Of a stretch of 64,000 bases of DNA, positions 37,289 through 46,185 are shown piece after piece. Source of the DNA: Pseudomonas sp. S06B 330 (GTDB lineage Bacteria > Pseudomonadota > Gammaproteobacteria > Pseudomonadales > Pseudomonadaceae); assembly GCF_002845275.2 (NCBI RefSeq), contig NZ_CP088149.1, forward strand, positions 3,282,501 to 3,346,500. The letters are read 5' to 3'. Each line of letters starts with the position of its first letter. Position 1 is the stretch's first letter. The notes beneath the pieces are model-generated. The model saw nothing but the letters and a program-made list of their open reading frames with translations, had not been told where the DNA came from and did not search any database. The position numbers and the translations under genes were made by a program.

Positions 37289-37606
37289 TCAACGTTCACT
37301 GCCCAGCTCATCCTGGGTCAGGATCGCCCGGGCAATATCTTCATCGCTGGCTTGCAAACCGGGGTTTTGCTGACGAACGCGCTGAATCATCGACTCCAGG
37401 TAGACGCCACGAATCGCACCACCACTGGCGATGAACGAGGAGGCATCATCACGGGCTGGAATCACCCGTTTGTCATCCTTGAAGGTGGAGTACAGCGAAG
37501 CCGATACCCCCGCCGACGTAGCGACATCACCAGCGTCGACATCAGCCAGGGCTGCGCCGAAGGGCAGGCAGAGAACAAGCGAAGAAGCGATCAGTAAACG
37601 ACGCAT
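37289..37606 (-). CDS. DUF2388 small exported protein
   Basis: A 105-residue protein with a signal peptide ending in G-A-A-L-A. The mature sequence has T-S-A-G-V-S-A-S-L-Y-S-T-F-K-D-D-K-R-V and F-I-A-S-G-G-A-I-R-G-V-Y-L-E, which I recognise as DUF2388, a Pseudomonas-enriched family of small periplasmic proteins of unknown function. It is not closely linked to its neighbours. Confidence 0.8.
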   Translation of the reverse strand: MRRLLIASSLVLCLPFGAALADVDAGDVATSAGVSASLYSTFKDDKRVIPARDDASSFIASGGAIRGVYLESMIQRVRQQNPGLQASDEDIARAILTQDELGSER

Positions 37607-37675
37607 GATGGTGCCTCCGGAAATAGAGTACCTACGTCAAATAGGATACTCCTAGTGTTAACCAAGTTCCCCGGA

Positions 37676-38422
37676 CTATTGCACCGGTAGAAAATTCATC
37701 AGCAACAGGCTTTGCGCGTAGTTCAAACCAATGCGCCGGTATCGTTCATCGAGCATCTGTGCCAGCAGGTCCAGGCGTGAAACGATCTTGCCGAACTCGA
37801 CGGCAAAACTGAGGTTTGTGCCCTCTTGCGATATTTCATTGGAAAACAACAGCAGTACGCCATTGTCATCCTGGCGCTGACTGAGCATCCAGGTGGCCTT
37901 TTCAATGTTGCGTGCCGCGTTGCTGACAAACTGCGGATTGAGGGTATCGGTCATAAAAAATTCGGTACGACCGCCATGGGCGGTGACCAACATGCTCCCG
38001 ATGGCATAGATGAACGCCCCGACCCGGTCGCCACGAAACGTCGGGCTCAAGGCATAACTCAGCGCTGCCAGGTCGCGGCGCTCGCCCAACTGCGGCAACG
38101 GCAGGCGCTGTTCAATGGCCTGGCGGATCTGGCGCTCGGCGGTTGCCGGATCGACAAACCCTGATTGACGCCATTGATTGGGGTTGCGCTGGTACAGTTT
38201 GCTCATCAGTAGGTACAAGCTGCGCAGGTTGTCGCGCATTGCCAGGGTGGCCATGCGGTCAACGCTGGTCTGAAACAGTTCCTGCGGGTTGCCCTGGCTC
38301 AATTGCGTGGCGATGTCACGGCCCTGCTGCTGACTGCACGCGCTGGTACACAGGATCAACACGCCAGCCAGCCATGGCTGGCATCGCATGCGCAGTGAGC
38401 GAACAAGTGAGCATTGAACCAT
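37676..38422 (-). CDS. Hypothetical lipoprotein
   Basis: About 248 residues, predicted lipoprotein. The N-terminus has several Arg, then W-L-A-G-V-L-I-L-C-T-S-A-C, with the lipobox Cys in T-S-A-C. The mature part is helical, with blocks such as S-L-Y-L-L-M-S-K-L-Y-Q-R-N-P and I-G-S-M-L-V-T-A-H-G-G-R-T-E-F-F. An alternative ATG at 38389 gives a shorter but complete signal peptide; neither start has a clear Shine-Dalgarno sequence. The family was not recognised. Confidence 0.65.
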   Translation of the reverse strand: MVQCSLVRSLRMRCQPWLAGVLILCTSACSQQQGRDIATQLSQGNPQELFQTSVDRMATLAMRDNLRSLYLLMSKLYQRNPNQWRQSGFVDPATAERQIRQAIEQRLPLPQLGERRDLAALSYALSPTFRGDRVGAFIYAIGSMLVTAHGGRTEFFMTDTLNPQFVSNAARNIEKATWMLSQRQDDNGVLLLFSNEISQEGTNLSFAVEFGKIVSRLDLLAQMLDERYRRIGLNYAQSLLLMNFLPVQ

Positions 38423-38590
38423 CGGCACCGGGTCTGGAAGTACGGGCCGCGCCGGGAGTCAGCACGGTCTGGCCCTACATAGAGCCGCGAATTGCTGAAA
38501 AGTGCCTCATTATTGCGGCGGGAACCCCCGCCCGCGGCACCGTTCGAATGTACAGGGCCGCACGCGTTGTGCGGGCAATCAGGTGGCGCC

Positions 38591-39925
38591 ATGAACTTCA
38601 TTGTCTGGGTGGCGGTGCTGGGCACGGTGCTGCTGACCCTGGCCCTGACCTCCTCGTACCTGCGCTGGTTGCCGGTGACGACCTCGGCGGTTTGTTTGGT
38701 TCTAGGTGTGGCTATAGGCCCGGTTGGCTTGGGTCTGCTGCAACTGAACCTTACGGATGCAGCACCCTGGATGGAGCACCTGACCGAAGTCGCCCTGCTG
38801 TTCTCGCTGTTTGTCAGCGGCCTTAAGCTGCGCCTGCGTTTCAGTCGGCGTATGTGGCGCGTGGTGCTGGGTCTGGCCGGGCCGTTGATGCTCCTGAGCA
38901 TTGCCGGCTTGAGTCTGGTGCTGCACCTGTGGCTACAGTTTTCCTGGGGTTTATCGCTATTGATTGCGGCCATACTCGCCCCCACCGACCCGGTACTGGC
39001 CTCGCTGGTGCAAGTCAGTGATGCCACGGATCAGGATGCCCTGCGCTTTGGCCTGTCCGGTGAGGCGGGGCTCAACGATGGTGTGGCTTTCCCCTTTGTA
39101 TTGCTCGGTCTGCTGTTGATTGCCCAGGCACAACCCGGTGCCAGTGCCCTGTTGCATTGGGCCGGGCATGATTTGCTCTGGGCGGTGCTGGCAGGTCTGG
39201 CGCTCGGTTACGCCATGGGTCAAGGCGTCGGCCGCCTGAGCCTGGCGCTGCGCATTCGTAATGATGACAGCACGTTGTCGCCCAACGATTACCTGGCGCT
39301 GGCCCTGATTGCCCTGGCCTATGTCGGTGCGGAGCTGATTCAGGCCTACGGCTTTCTTGCCGTGTTTGCCGCTGGGCTCGGCCTGCGCCGCACCGAGATG
39401 AGCTCCAGCGAGCATGCCACAGTGCCGGCCGAACACCTGGTACAGCCGCTGATTGGCCATCATCAGCTCGAACCCGACCAGGCGGTACACGGCGACACCC
39501 GTCAGCTGCAAGGCAAACAGGTCGCCGCCGGGGTGATGATGGGTGACATGCTCGCCTTCGGCAGCTTGGTCGAACGCTCCCTGGAAGTATTCCTGGTGAC
39601 CTTGCTCGGTGTCGCCCTCGCCAGTCATTGGGATTGGCGCGCCTTGGGCGTTGGGCTGGTACTGTTCCTGTTGATACGTCCGTTGGGCACCCTGCTGATT
39701 CCCTGGGGCACCCTGCTAGACCGACAACAACGCTTGCTGGCCGGCTGGTTCGGCATTCGCGGGATCGGCAGCCTCTATTACGTGTTCTATTGCCTCAACC
39801 ACGGCTTGAGCCCGACGCTGGCAACCACCTGTATCAATTTGACCTTATCAGTGGTGGCATTGAGCATTGTCCTTCATGGGGTGAGCACCCAACCGCTGCT
39901 GGCGCGCTACGAAAGTGCCCCCTGA
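38591..39925 (+). CDS. CPA1-type monovalent cation/proton antiporter
   Basis: A 444-residue inner-membrane protein with about 11-12 hydrophobic helices. The A-A-I-L-A-P-T-D-P-V-L-A motif near residue 135 and F-G-L-S-G-E-A-G-L-N-D-G-V-A-F-P are the conserved ion-binding features of NhaP/CPA1 antiporters, with Asp in T-D-P and in N-D-G. It exchanges Na+ or K+ for H+. The start M-N-F-I-V-W was chosen because it begins the first membrane helix. The central region L-E-P-D-Q-A-V-H-G-D-T-R-Q-L-Q is a hydrophilic loop. Transcribed alone. Confidence 0.88.
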   Translation: MNFIVWVAVLGTVLLTLALTSSYLRWLPVTTSAVCLVLGVAIGPVGLGLLQLNLTDAAPWMEHLTEVALLFSLFVSGLKLRLRFSRRMWRVVLGLAGPLMLLSIAGLSLVLHLWLQFSWGLSLLIAAILAPTDPVLASLVQVSDATDQDALRFGLSGEAGLNDGVAFPFVLLGLLLIAQAQPGASALLHWAGHDLLWAVLAGLALGYAMGQGVGRLSLALRIRNDDSTLSPNDYLALALIALAYVGAELIQAYGFLAVFAAGLGLRRTEMSSSEHATVPAEHLVQPLIGHHQLEPDQAVHGDTRQLQGKQVAAGVMMGDMLAFGSLVERSLEVFLVTLLGVALASHWDWRALGVGLVLFLLIRPLGTLLIPWGTLLDRQQRLLAGWFGIRGIGSLYYVFYCLNHGLSPTLATTCINLTLSVVALSIVLHGVSTQPLLARYESAP

Positions 39926-40026
39926 CCTCGCACCGAACATCCCAATTTTTCCTTCACGCCAGCGCTGCAAGCGCGCCCAGATGGCCTATACCCAATAAGC
40001 CGAACATCAATGCATCGGGGTCAGGT

Positions 40027-41361
40027 ATGGCTGAGTCGAAAAAAATGGGCCTGATCGGGCTCACCACCTTGGTGACGGTCAATATGATGGGCTCAGGCAT
40101 CATCATGCTGCCCACCAGCATGGCGCAGTTAGGTGCGGTGTCGTTGCTGTCGTGGGGGGTGACAGCGGTTGGCTCAATGGCCATTGCCTACAGTTTCACC
40201 CAGTGCGGCGTGCTCTGTACCCGCCCGGGCGGATTGTCGGCCTATACCGAGGAAGCGCATGCCAAGTCGGGATTCTTTCTTTGCTCGTACCTGTACTTTT
40301 TGTCGCTGGCAATTGCCAATGTCGCCGTGGCGATCTCCGCCGTGGGTTACATGACTGCGTTCTTTCCCTGGCTGGGTAGCGGCGCCATGGCGCTGTTCAT
40401 CGGCACCGCCGGGTTGATCTGGCTGACCATCGTGGCCAACTTCGGCGGGCCGAACATTACCGGCAGGATCGGCGCGATTACGGTGTGGGGAGTCATCATC
40501 CCCGTTGCCGGCTTGAGCATAATCGGCTGGTTCTGGTTCGAAAAAGAGGTGTTCGCCCAGGCCTGGAATCCAAACCAATTGCCGATCTGGGAAGCCATCG
40601 GTAAAACCATACCCCTGACACTCTGGGCGTTCCTGGGCATGGAGTCGGCCGCCCAGGCGTCCGATGCAGTGGAAAACCCACAACGCAACGTGCCCCTGGC
40701 GTGCCTGTTCGGTACCCTCGGCGCGGCGGTGGTCTATGTACTGTCGACCACCGTGATCCAAGGTATCGTACCCAATCTGGAACTGGCCAATGCCTCTGCG
40801 CCCTTTGCCTTGGTCTACGCGAAAATGTTCAACCCGGTGATTGGCAACATCATCATGGTACTGGCGGTGATGGCGTGCATCGGCTCTCTGCTGGGCTGGC
40901 AGTTCACCCTGGCGCAAACGGCGAAAATGACTGCTGATCAAGGCATGTTTCCGGCACTTTTCTCCAAACTCAGCAGCAGAAATGCGCCAATTATCGGCAT
41001 GCTGGTGTGCGGTGCGTTGCAAACGGTCATGGCCCTGTCGACCGTCTCGCCCAATGCCAGCGCCCAGTTCGGCAAGCTGGTAAGCCTGGCGGCGGTGACC
41101 AACTTGATCCCCTACGTGACCGCCCTCACCGGCCTGTTGGCCATCATGTACAAGGCACGGGTAAGCGCGGCGGTGTATAGCCGCAATACCCTGGTGCTGC
41201 TGGTGGCGGTCGGCTATTCGTTGTATGCCCTCTATGCCTGTGGCATGGAGGCGGTGCTCGGTGGGGCTTTGGTGCTGGCCTTCGGGTACCTGCTCTATGG
41301 CTTTTTGGCCAAACGTTTCATCATCCAGCAGGCGGCGGTTGAACGCGCCGAACTGCCTTGA
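40027..41361 (+). CDS. potE: PotE-like putrescine/ornithine antiporter
   Basis: A 444-residue APC-family transporter with 12 predicted helices. The N-terminus K-K-M-G-L-I-G-L-T-T-L-V-T-V-N-M-M-G-S-G-I-I-M-L-P aligns closely with PotE as I recall it, and N-V-A-V-A-I-S-A-V-G-Y is also shared. PotE exchanges putrescine for ornithine or takes up putrescine with protons. No ornithine decarboxylase is adjacent; instead a solute-binding protein follows after 14 nt. Substrate specificity (putrescine, ornithine, arginine or lysine/cadaverine) is not certain. Confidence 0.82.
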   Translation: MAESKKMGLIGLTTLVTVNMMGSGIIMLPTSMAQLGAVSLLSWGVTAVGSMAIAYSFTQCGVLCTRPGGLSAYTEEAHAKSGFFLCSYLYFLSLAIANVAVAISAVGYMTAFFPWLGSGAMALFIGTAGLIWLTIVANFGGPNITGRIGAITVWGVIIPVAGLSIIGWFWFEKEVFAQAWNPNQLPIWEAIGKTIPLTLWAFLGMESAAQASDAVENPQRNVPLACLFGTLGAAVVYVLSTTVIQGIVPNLELANASAPFALVYAKMFNPVIGNIIMVLAVMACIGSLLGWQFTLAQTAKMTADQGMFPALFSKLSSRNAPIIGMLVCGALQTVMALSTVSPNASAQFGKLVSLAAVTNLIPYVTALTGLLAIMYKARVSAAVYSRNTLVLLVAVGYSLYALYACGMEAVLGGALVLAFGYLLYGFLAKRFIIQQAAVERAELP

Positions 41362-41375
41362 ACGGGGGTTGGGGT

Positions 41376-42263
41376 ATGAACAACACCCTGCTTGCCTGTG
41401 TGTTCGGCCTGCTACCGCTGTTGGCTCACGGCGATACGCTTGAGCGGGTTCGCACCAGCAACACCTTCACCCTGGGTTACCTGCCGGACTTCGCACCGTT
41501 CAGCGCGCAACGTGGTGACCAGGCCCAGGGGTACGCCATTGAGGTGTGCCAAAAGATCGCTGAACAGGTAAAAGCGACATTGAACCTGCCGACCCTGCAG
41601 GTGCGCTACGTGCCGGTAAAATTGGCGGATGAGATCAGTGCGGTCAGCGGTGGCCAGGTCGATATGCTCTGCACGCCCACGGTAGCCAGTCTTGAGCGGC
41701 GCAAGCAGGTAAGTTTTTCGGTGCCGGTGTACACCGCCGGAGTGGCTGCCGTGGTGCGTGAGGACGCGGCGCCGGCCTTGCTCAATGTGCTCAACGGCAA
41801 GCAAGCGCACAGCGGGCCGACCTGGCGCGCCACGCTCAATCGTGGGTTGGCCAATCAGACGTTTGCGGTGGTCTCAGGGGGCGTGACCGAACAGTGGGTT
41901 CGCCAGCAACTGCGAACGCTGGGGGTGATCGCGACCGTGCTGACGGTCGAAGACAATGCTGCCGGGCTTGCGGCTGTCGCTCAAGGTCGGGCGGATGCGT
42001 TCTTCTCTGAGCGTATGTTGCTGAAGAATCTGCTCGCTGGGCCCAAGGGCGATTCATCATTACAGCTGCTAGACCGTATCTATGAGAATGCGCCGGTGTC
42101 GATGGTTTTACCCCGCGAGGATGAGGATTTTCGCTTGCTGGTCGACACGGTGATCAGTGCGATGTACCGCTCGGGGGAGATTGAGCAGGCTTACGGCGCT
42201 TACCTGGGCGGGACGACTGAGGGAATCAGGCGCCTGTTCAAGTTGTATGCGGTGCCATTGTAG
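41376..42263 (+). CDS. Family 3 amino-acid-type solute-binding protein
   Basis: A 295-residue periplasmic binding protein with signal peptide N-N-T-L-L-A-C-V-F-G-L-L-P-L-L-A-H-G. The V-R-T-S-N-T-F-T-L-G-Y-L-P-D-F-A-P-F-S start and the C-T-P-T-V-A-S-L-E-R-R-K-Q-V-S-F-S segment are typical of SBP_bac_3. It probably binds a polar amino acid. No ABC permease is nearby; its partner in the operon is the PotE-like antiporter. The TAG stop codon is formed by the first bases of a REP doublet, so the repeat abuts and completes this gene. Confidence 0.85.
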   Translation: MNNTLLACVFGLLPLLAHGDTLERVRTSNTFTLGYLPDFAPFSAQRGDQAQGYAIEVCQKIAEQVKATLNLPTLQVRYVPVKLADEISAVSGGQVDMLCTPTVASLERRKQVSFSVPVYTAGVAAVVREDAAPALLNVLNGKQAHSGPTWRATLNRGLANQTFAVVSGGVTEQWVRQQLRTLGVIATVLTVEDNAAGLAAVAQGRADAFFSERMLLKNLLAGPKGDSSLQLLDRIYENAPVSMVLPREDEDFRLLVDTVISAMYRSGEIEQAYGAYLGGTTEGIRRLFKLYAVPL

Positions 42264-42395
42264 CCGCTGCCGAGGCGCGAGGCTGCGCTCGACTGCCGCG
42301 CAGCCGCAATGCGCTCACCTCGTTGGGCCTGGCGAATCGCGGTGGCCAGGTTGCGGCCGTTTCACCCCCGATCGCGGCCCCGCGGCAGCGGCTAC
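42260..42395. repeat. REP-doublet element, copy 2
   Basis: Starts GTAGCCGCTGCC and ends GGCAGCGGCTAC, 136 bp, same orientation as copy 1. The left arm is GAGGCGCGAGGCTGCGCTCG with inner stem; the right arm contains GGCCGTTTCACCCCCGATCG. It fills the whole space between two convergent genes. Its second to fourth bases are the TAG stop of the left gene, and its last base is adjacent to the stop of the right gene. Confidence 0.87.
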
Positions 42396-43655
42396 TCACT
42401 CAAGTCGCCGCTGCTGACGCCCCAACCAAGCCCCGGTGGCCGCCCAGACCAAAGCGATCCCAGCGCCAATCACCATCGCCAACGCCGGATGATCGCCCAA
42501 CACATCCAGCCCCCGTTTGACCCAGCCACTCAACGCATCCCCACCCCGATAAACCACCGTATCGGTAAAGTTCTTGGCCTTATACTTCTGCTCCGGCAGC
42601 ACCACCGTATAGAGCATCTCCCGCCCGGGCCGCACCAATGCATACTCCCCTACCCGGCGCACCACCATCACCAGCACAAACACCGCAAACAGCGGCGCCA
42701 ACGCCAGCCAGAGAAAGCCCAGCACCATCACCAATGGCACCGCCACCAACAGCACACCAACTCCAAGCTTGCGCGCCAGGTGCCCGGTGACAAACACCTG
42801 CGTGAGGATCGACAACAACTGCACCAGGCTGTCGATCAAGCCAAACACCTGCGTCTGCTGGGTACGACTGGAAAAATGCGCGGCAACCAAGCGTGCCTGC
42901 TCGAAGTACAAAAACGTACTGACACTCGCCAACAGCACCACAAACAATGCAATCCCGAGCAAGTACGGCGAACCAAACACCTCACTGGCACCGGCAAAGG
43001 GATTCCCGCCCAGCGGCCTTGAACGTGGCAGTTCGATGTCTGCCGGTAACGGATGACGATCGCGAAAACGCTGCAGGTAACCGGCGGCAACGATACTGCC
43101 CAACAGGCAGGCAGTGGCCAGCAGCACCAAGCCAGCGTGACCAACCACCCCGACCAGCAGAGTGCCCAGCAACGGCCCGACCAGGCCACCAAGGCTCGCA
43201 CCGCCTGCCAGCAAACCAAACAGACGCTTGGCCTGCTCACTCGACAGCACATCGGCCAGCACGCTCCAGGCGAGAGAAATGGTCAGCAGGTTGAACATCG
43301 ACAACCAGATATAGAAAGCTCGGGCGCTCCACAGGTTGTCGGGCTGCAGCGCAAACACCCCGGCGAACAGCAGCAGATTGCTCGCAAGAAAACCGTAGGT
43401 CCAGGCGAGGATATGTCGACGCTGCACCTTGGACGCCAGCCAACCAAACAGCGGCAGCGCGATCAAGGTCACCACGAAGGTGCCGGTAAACAACCACTGC
43501 AGGTTTTCCACACCACCCGCTACGCCCATGGTTTCGCGCACTGGGCGCAACATGAAGTAGCCGCAGAACAGCAAGAAAAACAGCGCAAGCCCGGCCACCA
43601 CCAACGGCCTCTCGCCCTCGCGGACGTTGAACAGACTACTTTCCACCGTGGCCAT
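42396..43655 (-). CDS. MFS-type transporter (NTP/NDP exchanger-like)
   Basis: A 419-residue membrane protein with 12 hydrophobic segments. The N-terminal E-R-P-L-V-V-A-G-L-A-L-F-F-L-L-F-C-G-Y-F and R-P-V-R-E-T-M-G-V segments resemble bacterial MFS carriers related to the ATP/ADP translocase fold. The substrate is unknown. The gene starts 11 nt after the stop of the aldo/keto reductase on the same strand, so the two are probably coexpressed. Confidence 0.8.
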   Translation of the reverse strand: MATVESSLFNVREGERPLVVAGLALFFLLFCGYFMLRPVRETMGVAGGVENLQWLFTGTFVVTLIALPLFGWLASKVQRRHILAWTYGFLASNLLLFAGVFALQPDNLWSARAFYIWLSMFNLLTISLAWSVLADVLSSEQAKRLFGLLAGGASLGGLVGPLLGTLLVGVVGHAGLVLLATACLLGSIVAAGYLQRFRDRHPLPADIELPRSRPLGGNPFAGASEVFGSPYLLGIALFVVLLASVSTFLYFEQARLVAAHFSSRTQQTQVFGLIDSLVQLLSILTQVFVTGHLARKLGVGVLLVAVPLVMVLGFLWLALAPLFAVFVLVMVVRRVGEYALVRPGREMLYTVVLPEQKYKAKNFTDTVVYRGGDALSGWVKRGLDVLGDHPALAMVIGAGIALVWAATGAWLGRQQRRLE

Positions 43656-43666
43656 GGCGTACTCGC

Positions 43667-44587
43667 TCAGGCGAACTGCGCAACCAGTTGCTTGCTCTGC
43701 GCAGCAGTCAACAACGGCCCACTGCCCGCTTTGAGCTGGTCAAGCTGGCGATCGGGGCGACCAGTGGCCGGGATTACGGTGGTCACCGCCGGATGACTGA
43801 TGGCAAATTTGAGGAACAGCTGGGCCCAGCTACCAATACCCGCCTCCGTCGCCCAACCCGGCAAGGGCTGGTCTTTGACTTTGGCAAACAGCCGGCCGTC
43901 GTCAAACGCGCGGTTGATCAAGACTGCCACGCCCTTGTCCTGAGCCAACGGCAGAACGGTTTGGGCGCAACCCGGTGCGTTGACCGAATAGTGAACCTGG
44001 ATGAAATCGAGTGATTCCTGACGCAGGATCCGCTCCAGTTCGTCAAGGCCACTGTCCATGTAATGCGTCACCCCGACATACCGGGTCAGCCCTTGCGCCT
44101 TGAGCTCACGGGCATAGGGCAACTGGCGTTGCCAATCACGCAAGTTGTGCACCTGCAGCAACTCAACCTTGTCGGTGCGCAGGCTGCGCAAGGTGCCCGC
44201 CCATTGCGCCTGCGCCTCAGCCTGGCTGTCAGCGGCGATTTTGGTCGCCAGGAAGGTCTGCTTGCGCCAGCCCCCCTCCTCCAGCAATTGGCCAAGTACG
44301 GCATCGGCGCCGCCATAGTTGGGCGAGGTATCGATCACCTGGCCGCCACCGGCGAAGAACACCTTGAGCACCTGTTTGAGCTGTTGGAACTGCGCCGTAT
44401 CGGTATCAACCTCAAAGCTGCCCGAGGTACCCGCGCCTATCACCGCCAGCGCCTCACCGCTGGCGGGAATTTTGCGGCTGAGCATGGCGCTGGCAGGTTG
44501 GGCAAACGCATTGCCCGACACACTCATACAACCGAGACCGGCCGCCAAGGTAGCGCTGGCCGCCAGAAAATCGCGACGGGTGGGCAT
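43667..44587 (-). CDS. Tat-exported aldo/keto reductase
   Basis: A 306-residue aldo/keto reductase with a twin-arginine signal (P-T-R-R-D-F-L-A-A-S-A-T-L-A-A-G). The catalytic tetrad can be read as Asp and Tyr in V-I-D-T-S-P-N-Y-G-G, Lys in L-A-T-K-I-A and His in L-L-Q-V-H-N. A periplasmic location is unusual for an NADPH-dependent fold, but Tat export can carry a folded, cofactor-loaded protein. The ATG after AGGAGCCTCCTC was chosen so that the signal starts normally; a slightly longer frame is open. Confidence 0.85.
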   Translation of the reverse strand: MPTRRDFLAASATLAAGLGCMSVSGNAFAQPASAMLSRKIPASGEALAVIGAGTSGSFEVDTDTAQFQQLKQVLKVFFAGGGQVIDTSPNYGGADAVLGQLLEEGGWRKQTFLATKIAADSQAEAQAQWAGTLRSLRTDKVELLQVHNLRDWQRQLPYARELKAQGLTRYVGVTHYMDSGLDELERILRQESLDFIQVHYSVNAPGCAQTVLPLAQDKGVAVLINRAFDDGRLFAKVKDQPLPGWATEAGIGSWAQLFLKFAISHPAVTTVIPATGRPDRQLDQLKAGSGPLLTAAQSKQLVAQFA

Positions 44588-44805
44588 GAGGAGGCTCCTG
44601 TGCGAATGACTGCGCAAGAGGAAAAGCTTAGCCGTGTGGGGGTGTTTACGCCCCGGTAATCATTTCTGTATGTGTAAATACCGCCAAGAGCACATTTGTA
44701 CTCCACTCCTCTCACAGCGCATTGCCCCCCATAGGTGACAGTGCGGCCCTGGTACTGCGGCTGGGCGGTTAACAGCAGACAAAGCACACACGTCACTGAC
44801 TTCAT
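44524..44805 (-). CDS. Possible small exported Cys-containing protein
   Basis: A 93-codon frame starting M-K-S-V-T-C-V-L-C-L-L-L-T-A-Q, which could be a short signal peptide. The start is preceded by GGAG at suitable spacing. The stretch Q-C-A-V-R-G-V-E-Y-K-C-A-L-G-G-I-Y-T-Y-R-N-D looks protein-like, but the C-terminal 21 codons overlap the aldo/keto reductase start in another frame. It may be a real small gene or chance. If not real, 44588-44944 is a 357-nt stretch with only promoter sequences. Confidence 0.3.
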   Translation of the reverse strand: MKSVTCVLCLLLTAQPQYQGRTVTYGGQCAVRGVEYKCALGGIYTYRNDYRGVNTPTRLSFSSCAVIRTGASSCPPVAIFWRPALPWRPVSVV

Positions 44806-44944
44806 CTGCGCACTCCGTGCGGGTGGATCAAGCCCGTTAGGTATAGCCCCTGTGATCGCCAGCCTGCCGAACGCGGAAAAATCCGCGAACTTCCTCACAC
44901 GCCGACTATATTGACCTAGTCCCCCGGCCGCTTGAGTACGCACC

Positions 44945-45544
44945 ATGCTGGAAAGCGAGCAGCTGATCATCTGCGAACATTGCGATTGCGTGTACCACAA
45001 GGTTCCCCTCGTCAAACATCAAAAAGCCTTGTGCCTGCGCTGTGGCGCGGTATTGCAGCGCTACAACGGCCTCAACTTGCAACAGCGCCTGGCGCTGAGC
45101 GTCACCGCAGGCGTGTTGTGGGTGCTGGCCAATTTTTACCCGGTGATGAGCATCAGCCTGAAGGGTTTCTCCAACAGTGCCACGCTGTGGGATTCGGTGC
45201 GGGCCCTGGCCAACGGCCCGATTACCTTTATCGCCCTGGTGGCGGCGATCTCCATCATCATTGCACCGATGTTCCAGCTGTTGCTGCTGCTTTGGGTACT
45301 GGGGTTTGCCCTCGCCGGCCAGCGTTCGCCGGGCTTTAAAGTGTGCATGCGTTGGCTGGAAACCTTGCGTCCCTGGAGCATGCTTGAAGTCTGCCTGCTC
45401 GGCGCGATGGTCGCGGTGTTCAAACTGGCCGGCCTGCTTGATGTGCTGCCCGGCATTGGCCTGCTGGCACTGGCGGCCTTGAGCCTGTTGATCATTCGCG
45501 TGGCCGGGCGTGATATTCGCGAACTGTGGGACACCCTGCCATGA
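44945..45544 (+). CDS. pqiA: PqiA-family inner-membrane protein, first half
   Basis: A 199-residue protein equal to one half of E. coli PqiA. A zinc-ribbon-like pair is at the N-terminus (C-E-H-C and C-L-R-C), followed by four hydrophobic segments. P-V-M-S-I-S-L-K-G and the A-T-L-W-D-S-V segment are typical of the family. PqiA is the inner-membrane partner of the MCE protein PqiB in a bridge that moves lipid between the membranes. Its stop codon overlaps the start of the second half (ATGA). Confidence 0.9.
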   Translation: MLESEQLIICEHCDCVYHKVPLVKHQKALCLRCGAVLQRYNGLNLQQRLALSVTAGVLWVLANFYPVMSISLKGFSNSATLWDSVRALANGPITFIALVAAISIIIAPMFQLLLLLWVLGFALAGQRSPGFKVCMRWLETLRPWSMLEVCLLGAMVAVFKLAGLLDVLPGIGLLALAALSLLIIRVAGRDIRELWDTLP

Positions 45545-46185
45545 GCCGCCCACCAACAGCCAGCGAACTCAACCTGGTGTTGTGCCATGCCTGTGGCCTG
45601 GCCTGCGATGCCAGCCAGGCGGCGCATGAGTGCCCACGCTGTGGCGCGCCCGTGCATGCGCGCAAACCCAACTCGCTGACCCGCACCTGGGCCTACCTGG
45701 TTGCAGCGCTGGTGTTCTATATACCCGCCAACTTGCTGCCGGTGATGAACACCAAAATGCTCGGCAGCGGTGATGACAGCACCATCATGAGTGGGGTGAT
45801 CGAGTTCTGGGCCCACGGGGCCTGGGATATTGCCTTGATCATTTTCATCGCCAGCATCGCTGTACCGGCAACCAAATTCGTTGCCCTGGGCTTGCTGCTG
45901 GTCACGTCACAGCGCGGCAGCAGCTGGGCACAGAGGGAACGTTCCAAGCTCTTTCGTTTCGTTGAACTGATCGGTTACTGGTCGATGCTTGACGTTATCG
46001 TTGTGGCGTTGGTCGCAGCACTGGTCAAGTTTCAGGCGCTGGGCGACATCGAACCGCGTCCGGGCATTCTGTTTTTCGGCCTGGTGGTGGTATTCACCAT
46101 GCTCGCTGCCATGAGCTTTGACCCTCGAATGATCTGGGAAAGCCCCGAACCCAAGGAGCAGTTGGATGAAGTCAGCAGCCACTGA
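45541..46185 (+). CDS. pqiA: PqiA-family inner-membrane protein, second half
   Basis: A 214-residue PqiA-type protein, again with paired Cys (C-H-A-C and C-P-R-C) before four membrane segments. I-P-A-N-L-L-P-V-M-N-T-K and G-V-I-E-F-W-A-H-G-A-W-D-I-A are family motifs. In E. coli both halves form one polypeptide; here they are separate, translationally coupled genes. The ATG overlapping the upstream stop was chosen. Its 3' end overlaps pqiB by 20 nt. Confidence 0.9.
   Translation: MSRPPTASELNLVLCHACGLACDASQAAHECPRCGAPVHARKPNSLTRTWAYLVAALVFYIPANLLPVMNTKMLGSGDDSTIMSGVIEFWAHGAWDIALIIFIASIAVPATKFVALGLLLVTSQRGSSWAQRERSKLFRFVELIGYWSMLDVIVVALVAALVKFQALGDIEPRPGILFFGLVVVFTMLAAMSFDPRMIWESPEPKEQLDEVSSH

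Noticed and set aside
39628..40026. 133-codon N-terminal extension of the PotE-like antiporter
   Set aside because: It overlaps the CPA1 antiporter gene in another frame, and the ATG at 40027 starts exactly where PotE-type proteins begin.
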